A stretch of 64,000 nt of DNA from Oscillospiraceae bacterium (GTDB taxonomy: Bacteria > Bacillota > Clostridia > Oscillospirales > Oscillospiraceae). Position numbers and translations under genes: made by a program. The stretch is taken from assembly GCA_017550645.1 (NCBI GenBank), contig JAFZOI010000024.1:62001-126000 (forward strand). Reading direction: 5' to 3'. Shown here piece after piece: positions 52,181 to 60,559 of the stretch; the first letter of the stretch is position 1; each line of letters opens with the position of its first letter. The notes beneath the pieces were generated by a model, which had not been told where the DNA came from, searched no databases, and was given only the letters and a program-made list of their open reading frames with translations.

Positions 52181-53326
52181 ACGCAGCGGTCGAAGGTCGC
52201 CGTCGCAATTTGCGGCGGATATGAAAGCGAAAAGGTCTACCGCGCCGTCTCCGGCGCGATCGCCGCGCTCGGCGGCATAGAGAGCTTCGTCTCCCCCTCC
52301 GAGCGCATTCTCGTAAAGCCCAATCTCCTCTACCCCTCCGAGTCGGAGCGCTCGATAACGACGCATCCGGCCGTCATAATCGCCGTGCTCCGCCTGCTGA
52401 GCGAAGCGGGCTGCGGCAGCGTCGCCGTCGGGGACTCGCCCGCGAACGGCAACTGCGTCGGCGCGATGCATAAGCTCGGGCTGACGGAGGACAAGCTCTT
52501 CGGCGCGCACATAGCCGACATGAGCCACGAGGTATCGGTCGATTATCCCGAGGGGAAGACGGCAAAGCATTTTTACTTTACCCGCGAGGTCACGGAGTCC
52601 GACGCGATAATAGGCGTGTGCAAGATGAAGACGCACATGCTCGAGCGCGTCACGGGCGCGCTGAAGAATATGTACGGCCTCGTCTGCGGCTTCCGCAAGG
52701 CCGTCGGACACACGACGTATAATAACGCCGCGGTCTTCGCGCGCATGCTCTGCGATCTATACAAGGCGACGCCGCAGAGGCTCCACGTCATGGACGGCGT
52801 CGTAGCCATGGAGGGCAACGGCCCCGCCTCGGGAGATCCCGTGCAGATGGGCGTCATTCTTGCCTCCTCCGACCCGATAGCGCTCGATTCCGTCTTCTGC
52901 AGGCTCGTCTATCTCTCGCCCAAGCTCGTCCCGACCAACGTCTACGGCGCGCTCGCGGGCATAGGGACCTTTGAGGAGAGCGAGATAGACGTCGTCCTCA
53001 TCGATGAGGACGGGAGCGAGAAGCCCGTAGCGATGAGCGAGCTCGTCGAGCGCTGCGGCGACCCGGATTTCGACGTCCTGCGCGAGGGCGAGAGGCTCAA
53101 CGTGCTGACTCTTCTGGCGCGCATCACGGGCGGAAAGCGCAAGCCCGTCATCGACGCCTCCCTCTGCGCAAGATGCGGCGTCTGCGTCGACCACTGCCCC
53201 GTCGAGGGCAAGGCGCTCAGCTTCGCCGCGGGCAGGAGCGAGCCGCCCGTCTATAATTACAAGAAGTGCATCCGCTGCTACTGCTGTCAGGAGGTCTGCC
53301 CCAAGAAGGCCATCAGCGTCAAATAG
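52181..53326 (+). CDS. DUF362 protein with two 4Fe-4S motifs (apparent ACG start)
   Basis: 381 residues if started at ACG 52181. The DUF362 domain is complete only when read from here: KVAVAICGGYESEKVYRAVSGAIAALGGIESFVSPSERILVKPNLLYPSE, then TTHPAVIIAVLRLL, GVCKMKTHMLERVTGALKNMYGL, and DPIALDSVFCRLV. The C terminus carries CARCGVCVDHCPVEG and CIRCYCCQEVCPKKA for two 4Fe-4S clusters. AAGGAG (52166-52171) sits nine bases before ACG; an in-frame stop lies at 52172 and no ATG, GTG or TTG occurs until GTG 52385, which would remove 68 conserved residues and has no binding site. Role unknown; DUF362 proteins are linked to anaerobic metabolism and metal-cofactor chemistry. Confidence 0.85.
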   Translation, partial: TQRSKVAVAICGGYESEKVYRAVSGAIAALGGIESFVSPSERILVKPNLLYPSESERSITTHPAVIIAVLRLLSEAGCGSVAVGDSPANGNCVGAMHKLGLTEDKLFGAHIADMSHEVSVDYPEGKTAKHFYFTREVTESDAIIGVCKMKTHMLERVTGALKNMYGLVCGFRKAVGHTTYNNAAVFARMLCDLYKATPQRLHVMDGVVAMEGNGPASGDPVQMGVILASSDPIALDSVFCRLVYLSPKLVPTNVYGALAGIGTFEESEIDVVLIDEDGSEKPVAMSELVERCGDPDFDVLREGERLNVLTLLARITGGKRKPVIDASLCARCGVCVDHCPVEGKALSFAAGRSEPPVYNYKKCIRCYCCQEVCPKKAISVK

Positions 53327-53347
53327 TCCGCGTTATCCGGTTTTATC

Positions 53348-53388
53348 GGCCCGCTTCCCCCTTTTGCGGAGGAGGCGGGCCTTTTTGC
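53348..53388 (+). terminator. Terminator of the DUF362 gene
   Basis: GGCCCGCTTCCCCC and GGAGGAGGCGGGCC pair with some G-U pairs, followed by TTTTT. Confidence 0.82.
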
Positions 53389-53463
53389 GTCACGGCGCCG
53401 TCACTCACCGGGGCGAGTTGGGATAATATGTAAGGCGCGGGGCTCTTTTTTTCATAATTTCGG

Positions 53464-53492
53464 TTGCTTCCGGGCATGAATAATGATACAAT
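53464..53492 (+). promoter_or_regulatory. Promoter of the HATPase gene
   Basis: TTGCTT and TACAAT with 17-base spacer, 52 bases before the GTG start. Confidence 0.62.
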
Positions 53493-53544
53493 CAAAGCGT
53501 TATTTCGACAGTATTCGACATTTCGTCAGAAAGGAGGTCTGTCC

Positions 53545-54282
53545 GTGATCGACGATACCAAGCTTCTTGAAAAGCTCGCCGAGAGCATGCGTGAGACGCT
53601 CGGCGCGTCCTTCGCGGCTTCCGAGCTGCTGCGCGACAGGCTTCCCGACGACGATACCTCGCTGAACGAGTCGCTCGCCGTGCTGCGGCACGGGCAGTAC
53701 CGCCTCAAGCTCATCTCCGAGCAGCTCGGAGACCTCGGCGCGATGCGCGAGGGGGCCGGAAAAGCCGACGTCGCCACCGTCGACGTCGTGAGGCTCTGCG
53801 CAGACCTCGCGGACTCCGTATCCGCGCTCGTGAGCTTCACGGGCGTGCGCGTCCGCTTCGAGTGCGACCGCGCCTCCGAGAGCGCCGTCCTCGACCCGGT
53901 CAGGATCGAGCGCATGCTGACGGAGCTGCTCTCCAACGCCGTGCGCCACAGCGAGCCCGGCTTCGCGGTGACGCTCGCGCTCTCGATCTCTGGCGAAGCG
54001 GTCGAATTTCGCGTCTCCGACAGCGGCGACGGCAGCGCTGGGCTCGTCCCCGGCCTCGGTCTGGCCTCGGTCGAATACGCGGCAAAGCTGCACGGCGGGA
54101 CGATCGACGTGCAGTCCTCCCCGAGCGGCACGACCGTGACCGTCTCCATCCCTTACGACCGCACGGCGATACTTCATTTTGAAGCTCACCGCGAGGACTA
54201 TCTCTCCTCCGCGCAAAGCAGACTTCTGACGGGGCTCTCCCCCGTCCTGAACTACAAGTTCTATATGCCGCCCTATCTATAA
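53545..54282 (+). CDS. Soluble histidine-kinase-like ATPase without a receiver-type histidine
   Basis: 245 residues from the GTG at 53545, six bases after a perfect AAAGGAGGT. A short helical pair (about 5-65: LLEKLAESMRETLGASFAASELL, AVLRHGQYRLKLISEQLGDL) takes the place of the dimerisation helices, but lacks the H-E/D-x-x-T/N phospho-acceptor motif; the ATPase domain has the N box ELLSNAVRHSEPG, G1 VSDSGDG and G2 GLGLASVEYAAKLHGG. No membrane segment or sensor domain, no response regulator nearby. About 40 extra residues follow the ATPase fold. Could be an anti-sigma-like kinase or a degenerate sensor kinase. Confidence 0.8.
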   Translation: MIDDTKLLEKLAESMRETLGASFAASELLRDRLPDDDTSLNESLAVLRHGQYRLKLISEQLGDLGAMREGAGKADVATVDVVRLCADLADSVSALVSFTGVRVRFECDRASESAVLDPVRIERMLTELLSNAVRHSEPGFAVTLALSISGEAVEFRVSDSGDGSAGLVPGLGLASVEYAAKLHGGTIDVQSSPSGTTVTVSIPYDRTAILHFEAHREDYLSSAQSRLLTGLSPVLNYKFYMPPYL

Positions 54283-54295
54283 AACGCAGCATCGC

Positions 54296-54333
54296 CCGCT
54301 CCGCGCCAGACGCGGGGCGGACGCGTCTTTTTT
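54296..54333 (+). terminator. Hairpin and T-tract between HATPase and FAH-family genes
   Basis: CCGCTCCGCG/CGCGGGGCGG overlaps a second stem GACGCG/CGCGTC that is directly followed by TTTTTT. Confidence 0.65.
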
Positions 54334-54358
54334 ACGGGGCATTTTCAGGAGGAAAAAC

Positions 54359-55183
54359 ATGAAACTCTGCAATTTCTTCGTCAACGGCCGCATCCACACC
54401 GGCGTCCTCACGGACGGCGGTGTGCGCGATCTCACCGCCGCGGGATACGGCGGGACTCTCGCGGACTTCATCTCGGCGGGAGCGCTCCCGGCCATCCCGG
54501 ACGGGCCGGACCTCGATCCCGACGGGCTGATGTTCGCCAACGTGACCGAGCCCTCCAAGATAGTCTGCATAGGCCTCAACTACAAAAAGCACGCCGAGGA
54601 GACGGGCGGCGAGCCGCCGAAGGAGCCCGTCATATTCTCGAAATTCAACGACGCGCTCTCGCCCGCAGGCGGCGCCGTGAGACTGCCCGCGAACGCCAGA
54701 TGCTTCGATTACGAGGCCGAGCTCGTCATAGTCGTCGGCCGCTGGGCAGACAGCGTCTCCGTCGAGGAGGCGAAGGACTGTATCTTCGGCTACACCTGCG
54801 GCAACGATCTCTCCGCGCGCGACGCGCAGCTTCGCTCGACGCAGTGGCTCATCGGCAAGACCTTCGCCGGTTTCGCTCCCGCCGGGCCCTACGTCGTCAC
54901 GGCGGACGAATTCGACCCTGACGCGGACCACCGCATCACCTGCCGCCTCAACGGCGAGCTCGTGCAGGACGACTTCACGAGCGGCATGATCTTCCCCTGC
55001 GCCGAGCTCGTCAGCTACGTCTCGAAATTCACGCGCCTCGCCCCCGGCGACCTCATCTTCACGGGCACGCCCTCGGGCGTCATCCTCGGCAAAGCCAAGG
55101 GTACGCGCGTCTGGATGAAAAAGGGCGACGAGGTCAGCGTCACGATAGACGGGATAGGCACTCTGACCAACGTTCTCGTCTAA
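54359..55183 (+). CDS. Fumarylacetoacetate hydrolase family protein
   Basis: 274 residues. Metal-binding and catalytic segments: CIGLNYKKHAEETGG (about 68-82), FDYEAELVIVVGRW, FGYTCGNDLSARDAQLRSTQW and FTGTPSGVILGKAKG. The family includes 2-keto-3-deoxy acid and acylpyruvate hydrolases and oxaloacetate decarboxylases, so substrate is open. AGGAGGA precedes the ATG. Lies just upstream of the aldehyde oxidoreductase operon but separate from its promoter at 55191. Confidence 0.9.
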   Translation: MKLCNFFVNGRIHTGVLTDGGVRDLTAAGYGGTLADFISAGALPAIPDGPDLDPDGLMFANVTEPSKIVCIGLNYKKHAEETGGEPPKEPVIFSKFNDALSPAGGAVRLPANARCFDYEAELVIVVGRWADSVSVEEAKDCIFGYTCGNDLSARDAQLRSTQWLIGKTFAGFAPAGPYVVTADEFDPDADHRITCRLNGELVQDDFTSGMIFPCAELVSYVSKFTRLAPGDLIFTGTPSGVILGKAKGTRVWMKKGDEVSVTIDGIGTLTNVLV

Positions 55184-55190
55184 TTTGCGA

Positions 55191-55219
55191 TTGTGTTTTT
55201 CCCTTATATATGGTACAAT
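55191..55219 (+). promoter_or_regulatory. Promoter of the aldehyde oxidoreductase operon
   Basis: TTGTGT and TACAAT with 17-base spacer, 41 bases before the ATG, starting 7 bases after the upstream stop codon. Confidence 0.72.
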
Positions 55220-55260
55220 AGAGAAACGATATGCGACAATAATATCGAAGGTGGGATATA

Positions 55261-58095
55261 ATGAATCAGCTTATTCGCAAAACGCTGGTCATCAACGGAG
55301 TCGAGCGTTACGTCGTCTGCGATCCAGAAAAGGATACGCTGGCGGTCGTCATCCGCCGTCTCGGTCTGACCGGCACGAAGGTCGGCTGCGGCATCGGCGT
55401 GTGCGGCGCGTGCTCCGTTCTGTTCAACGGGAAGGTCATCCGCTCCTGCACGAAGAAGATGAGCAGCGTCGACGACTACTCCGAGATCACTACCATCGAG
55501 GGCGTCGGCTCTCCGCAGCATCTCCATCCCCTGCAGCAGGCGTGGATAACCTACGGCGGCGTGCAGTGCGGCTTCTGCTCGCCCGGCTTCATCATCTCCG
55601 CGCTGGGTCTTCTCAATGAGAACCCCTCCCCGACGCGCGAGGAAGTCCGCGAGTGGTTCCGCGTGCACCGCAATCTCTGCCGCTGCACCGGCTATAAGCC
55701 CATCGTCGACGCGGTCATGGCCGCCGCCGCCGTCATGCGCGGCGAGAAGACGATGAAGGACATCACCTACGACTTCGAGGGCGAGACGGAGATATACGGC
55801 TCCCGTCATCCGCGTCCCTCGGGCGTCGCGAAGGTCACGGGCCTCATGGACTACGGCGACGACGTCGCCCAGAAGATGCCCGACGGGCTCGTCCATCTGG
55901 CGGTCGTCCTCTCCGACGCGCTCCACGCGAACATCATCGACATCGACGTCTCCGAGGCGGAAAAGGCCCCCGGCGTCATCAGGGTCTTTACGGCAAAGGA
56001 CGTCCCCGGCGAGAACAATATGGAGGCTCCCGCCATCGTGCCCCGCCAGAAGGGCAGCGGCATAACGCCGTTCCCGATCATCGCGGGCAAGAAGGTCTGC
56101 CGCAAGGGCGACGTCGTCGCTCTTGTCGCGGCCGATACGCGCGAGCACGCCAGAGCCGCCGCGAAGCTCGTCAAGCAGCACCTCGATCCCCTGCCCGTCT
56201 ACGCGACGCTGCCCGAGGCCGTCGCGCCCAACGCCGTGCAGCTTTTCGAGGACAACCCGAACTTCTATATGGAACAGCCCGTCTTCAAGGGCGAAGACCC
56301 CGAGGACCTGCTCTACGACGCGGCCTACGAGGTCGAGGGCAGCTTCCACTCCCAGCATGAGCCGCATCTCCCGCTCGAGCCCGACACCGTCCTCGGCTAT
56401 ATAGGCTCCGACGGCAAGCTCACGATACAGTGCAAGTCGCAGGCCATCATGGAGACGGTCGATCTGCTGGCGATGGCGCTCAATTATCCGAAGGACAACA
56501 TCCGCGTCATCCTCAATCCCGTCGGCGGCTCGTTCGGCTACTCGATAAGCGGCAACACCTACTGCATCGTCGCTATGGCGGTCCTGCTGCTGCAGCGCCC
56601 CTGCTCGCTGACGCTCAGCTACGCGGAGTTCAACCACATCACCGGCAAGCGCTCGGCCACCTACACCAACGGCAAGCTGGCCTGCGACGAAAACGGCATG
56701 ATAGTCGCCGGCGAATATGACTGCGGCCTCGACCACGGCGCTTACGGCGTCGTCGCCGGCAAGATATTCAACAACCTCGTCTCCGTCGGCTTCCACGGCT
56801 ACAACATCCCCAACTTCAAGGGGCTCGTCAGAGGCGTCTCCACCAATCAGGCCTTCAACACGGCCTACCGCGGCTTTGGCTCCCCGCAGATATACACGAC
56901 GACCGAGGCGCTCATTGACATGCTCGCCGAGAAGGCCGGCATCGATCCGTGGGAGTTCCGCTATAAAAACGCCGCGCGCGAGGGCGACAAGACCATCAAC
57001 AGCATGCCCTACAAGGCCTATCCGTATCCGAAGCTCCTCGAGATGATAAAGCCCTATTACGACGAGTACAAGAAGCTCGCCGAGCAGGGCAAAGCCGAGG
57101 GCAGGCATACCGGCGTCGGCATAAGCCTCGGCGGCTTCCTGTGCACGATAGGCATGTTCGACCAGTGCGAGATAGCTCTCGAGCTCAATCCCGACGGCAC
57201 GATAACCAACTACAACACCTGGGAGGACATGGGCCAGGGCGGCGACGTCGGCGCCATCGTCCACACGGTCAAGGCGCTCGAGCCGATGGGCATCAAGGCC
57301 AGCCAGATCCGCCTCGTCCAGAGCGATTGGCCCAAGTGCCCCGACTCCGGTCAGTCCGCCGCTTCCCGCCAGCACTACATGACCGGCAACGCCATCATCG
57401 ACGGCGCGAACAAGCTCATGGACGCCATGCGCAAGCCCGACGGGACCTACCGCACCTATGACGAGATGGTCGCCGAGGGCATCCCGACCAAGTATATCGG
57501 CCACTACGACCAGGCCAACCTCGGCCTGCCGCCGGGACTCGATCCCAACACCGGCATGGGCGACAAGGACGCGGAATACATGTACGGCGTCAACACCTGC
57601 CTCGTCGAAGTCGACGTCAACACCGGCAAGGTCCAGGTACTCAAGTATACGACGGCCTGCGACGTCGGCGTCGTGGGCAACATGCTCTCCGTCGAAGGCC
57701 AGGCGTTCGGCGGCCTCAGCCACTCGATAGGCTTCGCGCTCAGCGAGAACTACGAGCAGACCCCGAAGTACGACACGATCGTCGGCAGCGGCATCCCCAC
57801 CATCGACGTCATCCCCGACGATTTCAACGTCCTCTTCCTCGAGACCCCGAGACCCAGAGGCCCGCAGGGCTCCTCCGGCTGCTCGGAGTGCTTCCAGAGC
57901 TCCGGCCACATGGCCGTCATCAACGCCATCAACAACGCCTGCGGCGTCCGCGTTTACGCGCTCCCCGCCACGCCAGACAAGGTCAAGGCCGGCTGGGAGA
58001 AGCTGCAGAGGGGCGAGGACCTCACGCCCGAGCCCTACTTCCTCGGCTCCGAGCTTGACGACGAGCTCGAGTATATCAAGGCAAATCCCATCTGA
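55261..58095 (+). CDS. Mop-type molybdenum aldehyde oxidoreductase (xanthine oxidase family)
   Basis: 944 residues in one chain, like Desulfovibrio Mop (about 907). N-terminal [2Fe-2S] domain CGIGVCGACS...C (Cys43, 48, 51, 63), second [2Fe-2S] domain with CGFCSPGF (about 103) and CRCTGY (about 140), a linker, then the molybdopterin-binding domains (about 155-944: GEYDCGLDHGAYG, TAYRGFGSPQ, TWEDMGQGGDVG, SGQSAASRQHYMTGNA). The conserved catalytic Glu is at 876 within GSSGCSE; note Cys where the Mop group usually has Val-Gly before Glu. No FAD domain, so electrons must leave through a partner, plausibly the downstream flavoprotein. Oxidises aldehydes to acids with water in related enzymes. AAGGTGG precedes the ATG. 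Confidence 0.93.
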   Translation: MNQLIRKTLVINGVERYVVCDPEKDTLAVVIRRLGLTGTKVGCGIGVCGACSVLFNGKVIRSCTKKMSSVDDYSEITTIEGVGSPQHLHPLQQAWITYGGVQCGFCSPGFIISALGLLNENPSPTREEVREWFRVHRNLCRCTGYKPIVDAVMAAAAVMRGEKTMKDITYDFEGETEIYGSRHPRPSGVAKVTGLMDYGDDVAQKMPDGLVHLAVVLSDALHANIIDIDVSEAEKAPGVIRVFTAKDVPGENNMEAPAIVPRQKGSGITPFPIIAGKKVCRKGDVVALVAADTREHARAAAKLVKQHLDPLPVYATLPEAVAPNAVQLFEDNPNFYMEQPVFKGEDPEDLLYDAAYEVEGSFHSQHEPHLPLEPDTVLGYIGSDGKLTIQCKSQAIMETVDLLAMALNYPKDNIRVILNPVGGSFGYSISGNTYCIVAMAVLLLQRPCSLTLSYAEFNHITGKRSATYTNGKLACDENGMIVAGEYDCGLDHGAYGVVAGKIFNNLVSVGFHGYNIPNFKGLVRGVSTNQAFNTAYRGFGSPQIYTTTEALIDMLAEKAGIDPWEFRYKNAAREGDKTINSMPYKAYPYPKLLEMIKPYYDEYKKLAEQGKAEGRHTGVGISLGGFLCTIGMFDQCEIALELNPDGTITNYNTWEDMGQGGDVGAIVHTVKALEPMGIKASQIRLVQSDWPKCPDSGQSAASRQHYMTGNAIIDGANKLMDAMRKPDGTYRTYDEMVAEGIPTKYIGHYDQANLGLPPGLDPNTGMGDKDAEYMYGVNTCLVEVDVNTGKVQVLKYTTACDVGVVGNMLSVEGQAFGGLSHSIGFALSENYEQTPKYDTIVGSGIPTIDVIPDDFNVLFLETPRPRGPQGSSGCSECFQSSGHMAVINAINNACGVRVYALPATPDKVKAGWEKLQRGEDLTPEPYFLGSELDDELEYIKANPI

Positions 58096-58175
58096 CGTGA
58101 TCCGAAGGATATCGGGGGCGGCGCTCAATGCCCGTCCCCGATATCGATATAACGCACTTTTTGAAGGAGAAGACC

Positions 58176-60371
58176 ATGAAGCTTGAAGAGATAACCGCCT
58201 ATACGGAAAAATGCTTCAACGGCGAGCCCGCGACGTGCTCGCTCGCCTGCCCGTTCCGCATGGACGTCAGACAGCTTCTTTCGAATATCGCCAAAGGCCG
58301 CTGGTCGGCCGCCTACAAGACGTACCGCGGGGCCGTGCTCTTTCCCGTCATGGTCAGCAGGCTCTGCCTGCGGCCGTGTCTGGAGCGCTGCCAGCGCCTC
58401 GATCTCGGGGACGAGCCCATCGACATGGGCGCGCTCGAGAAAGCATGCGTCGACTACGTCAAAAACCCCCGCCCCGAGCGCTATACGATACCGCCGAAGA
58501 CGGAGAAGATCGCCGTCGTCGGCGCGGGTCCGGCGGGGCTCGGCTGCGCGCTCAGCCTCGCGCTGAAAAAATACCGCGTCACGCTCTTTGACAAAGAGAG
58601 CGGCTGGGGCGGCTCCCTGCGCGCAAGGGACGATTTCGCGGAGATAGAGGCGGATATAGCGTTCCAGTTCTCCGGCGTGGAGGTCGAGCGCGAATTCGGG
58701 CGCGAGATCGCATCGCTCGACGAGCTCGCCGATTTCGACGCGGTCTACGTCGCCACCGGGCGAGGCGGGAACGATTTCGGTCTCGCAGACTCGTGGGACG
58801 CGGAGCTCCTCTCCACGTCGCGCGACAAGGTCTTCATGGGCGGCGAGGTCTGCCTCGTCGACCCGATACGCGCTCTCGCCGACGGACAGGCCCTCGCGCG
58901 CAGGCTCGAGGTCTGGTTCCAGACGGGCAAGCTGACCTCCGACGCGCTCCCGCGCGACTGCGGGCGCGCCGTCGACCACACTGGCGCGGAAAAGGCCGCC
59001 CGCGTCGACGTCGTCAGCGAGGAGACCGCCATGGCCGAGGCGGCGCGCTGCCTCCAATGCGACTGCACGGCCTGCATCGACGGCTGCGAGATGCTGACCT
59101 ACTACCGCAAAAAGCCCCGCAAGCTCGCCGTCGAGGTATACACCGACTCCAAGGCAAATCCGCCCATCGCGACGCACTCCATGACGCGCCAGGCCTACTC
59201 CTGCAACGACTGCGGGCAGTGCAGGGCCGTCTGCCCCGTGGGCGTGGACATGGGCTCGCTCTTCCGCCTCTCGCGTCAGCTTAGGACGCAGGACGCGCAG
59301 TATCCGCGCGCTCTGCACGATTACTGGCTCGGCGAGATGGCGTTTCATTCCGACGAAGCGGCCTTCGCGTATCTGCCCGAGGGCTGCGAATATATCTTCT
59401 TCCCCGGCTGCAGGCTCTCCGCCTCATATCCCGACCACGTCGAAAAGGCGTACGATCTGCTCACTTCGCGCTATAAATGCGGCGTTGTGCTCGGCTGCTG
59501 CGGCGCTCCCGCCTTCTGGGCGGGCGAGGAGAAGCTCTTCGGCGAAAATCTAGCAAAGCTGCGCGGCCTCTGGGAGGGCGCGGGAAAGCCGACCTTCGTC
59601 TTCGGCTGCGCGACCTGCGAATCGCTGTTCGAGAGGTATCTGCCCGAGGCCGGGAGAGTCTCCCTCTATTCCCTGCTCGGGGCGGACGACGTGAAAGCCA
59701 AGCGCGCCGGGAAGGCCGCCGTATTCGATCCCTGCGCCGCGCGGGACGACCCCGAGGTGCGCAGATCGGTGCGCGACCTGGCCTCCGCGGCCGGCATCGA
59801 ACTTGAGGAACTCAAGAATAAGGGCGGCTGCTGCGGCTACGGCGGGCAGATGCGCGTCGCCAACCGCAAGCTATATAATGAGATAGTCTCCAACCGCGCG
59901 GCGGGCTCGGAGCTCCCCTACGTCGTCTACTGCGCCAACTGCCGCGAGGTCTTCGCGGCGAGCGGCAAGGAGGCGGAGCATATTCTCGACCTCGTATTTG
60001 ACGCAGAGCCGCGTCCCGTCCCCACGATAGAACAAAAGCGCAAAAACTCCCTCGCGCTGAAGGATACCCTTTCCCGCCGCCTGACGGGCGTCGGGTTCGA
60101 GGCTCCCGCGAAGGAGTGGGACGGCGTGAAGCTCATTATCTCGCCCGAGATACAGGCGGCGATGGACGACGAGCTGATAAGCGCGGACGACGTGCGCGAG
60201 ACGATATGGAAGGCCGAGCGCGACGGCTCCGGCTTTGCGAGCGGCGGGCGCTTCCTCGCCTGCCTCGTGACGGATATGCTGACCTATTGGGTCGAGTACG
60301 AGCCGGATGGCGACGGCTTCGCCGTGCGCGACGTTTACTCGCACCGCATGAAGTTCAGGCAGGAGGTCTAG
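58176..60371 (+). CDS. Pyridine nucleotide-disulfide oxidoreductase/dicluster-binding protein
   Basis: 731 residues; start at 58176 follows GAAGGAGA. Order: GltD-like N-terminal Fe-S helical part with CSLACPFRMDV and LCLRPCLERC; FAD motif VVGAGPAGLGCALSLALKK (GAGPAG at 116-121), with a shortened flavin/NAD domain; CLQCDCTACIDGC (about 293) and CNDCGQCRAVCPVGVD (about 343) for clusters; two CCG (HdrB-like) modules with FFPGCRLSASYPD/GCCGAPA (about 408-450) and CGAARDD-type CAARDDPEV/GGCCGYGGQ (about 518-557); a C-terminal region ending with FASGGRFLACLVTDMLTYWVEYE. It would pass electrons between the molybdenum enzyme and another carrier. Two bases separate it from the next gene. Confidence 0.88.
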   Translation: MKLEEITAYTEKCFNGEPATCSLACPFRMDVRQLLSNIAKGRWSAAYKTYRGAVLFPVMVSRLCLRPCLERCQRLDLGDEPIDMGALEKACVDYVKNPRPERYTIPPKTEKIAVVGAGPAGLGCALSLALKKYRVTLFDKESGWGGSLRARDDFAEIEADIAFQFSGVEVEREFGREIASLDELADFDAVYVATGRGGNDFGLADSWDAELLSTSRDKVFMGGEVCLVDPIRALADGQALARRLEVWFQTGKLTSDALPRDCGRAVDHTGAEKAARVDVVSEETAMAEAARCLQCDCTACIDGCEMLTYYRKKPRKLAVEVYTDSKANPPIATHSMTRQAYSCNDCGQCRAVCPVGVDMGSLFRLSRQLRTQDAQYPRALHDYWLGEMAFHSDEAAFAYLPEGCEYIFFPGCRLSASYPDHVEKAYDLLTSRYKCGVVLGCCGAPAFWAGEEKLFGENLAKLRGLWEGAGKPTFVFGCATCESLFERYLPEAGRVSLYSLLGADDVKAKRAGKAAVFDPCAARDDPEVRRSVRDLASAAGIELEELKNKGGCCGYGGQMRVANRKLYNEIVSNRAAGSELPYVVYCANCREVFAASGKEAEHILDLVFDAEPRPVPTIEQKRKNSLALKDTLSRRLTGVGFEAPAKEWDGVKLIISPEIQAAMDDELISADDVRETIWKAERDGSGFASGGRFLACLVTDMLTYWVEYEPDGDGFAVRDVYSHRMKFRQEV

Positions 60372-60373
60372 TC

Positions 60374-60559
60374 ATGGATGAATGGAAATGCCGCAAGTGC
60401 GGCGAGGCGCTCGTCAAGAAAAAGACCGTCTTCGACTATATGGGCCGTACGTTCTCCGAGGAACTCTATAAGTGCCCCAAGTGCGGCCTCGTGCTCATCC
60501 CGCCCGACCTCGCGAAAGGCCGCATGGCCGAGGTCGAGGAGATGCTCGAGGACAAATGA
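60374..60559 (+). CDS. DVU_1557-like small four-cysteine redox/zinc-ribbon protein
   Basis: 61 residues: MDEWKCRKCGEALVKKK with Cys6/Cys9 and LYKCPKCG with Cys34/Cys37, then IPPDLAKGRMAEVEEMLEDK, a close match in layout to the small protein always found next to the dicluster protein and CoA ligase in Mop neighbourhoods. Four cysteines in two CxxC knuckles could hold Zn or Fe. GGAGG at the end of the upstream gene serves as binding site; its stop overlaps the next start in ATGA. Confidence 0.85.
   Translation: MDEWKCRKCGEALVKKKTVFDYMGRTFSEELYKCPKCGLVLIPPDLAKGRMAEVEEMLEDK

Noticed and set aside
55204..58128. 974-residue minus-strand ORF opposite the aldehyde oxidoreductase
   Set aside because: Mirror frame of a strongly conserved gene; composition is Asp/Val/Leu/Ala/Arg-rich low-information and no start signals.
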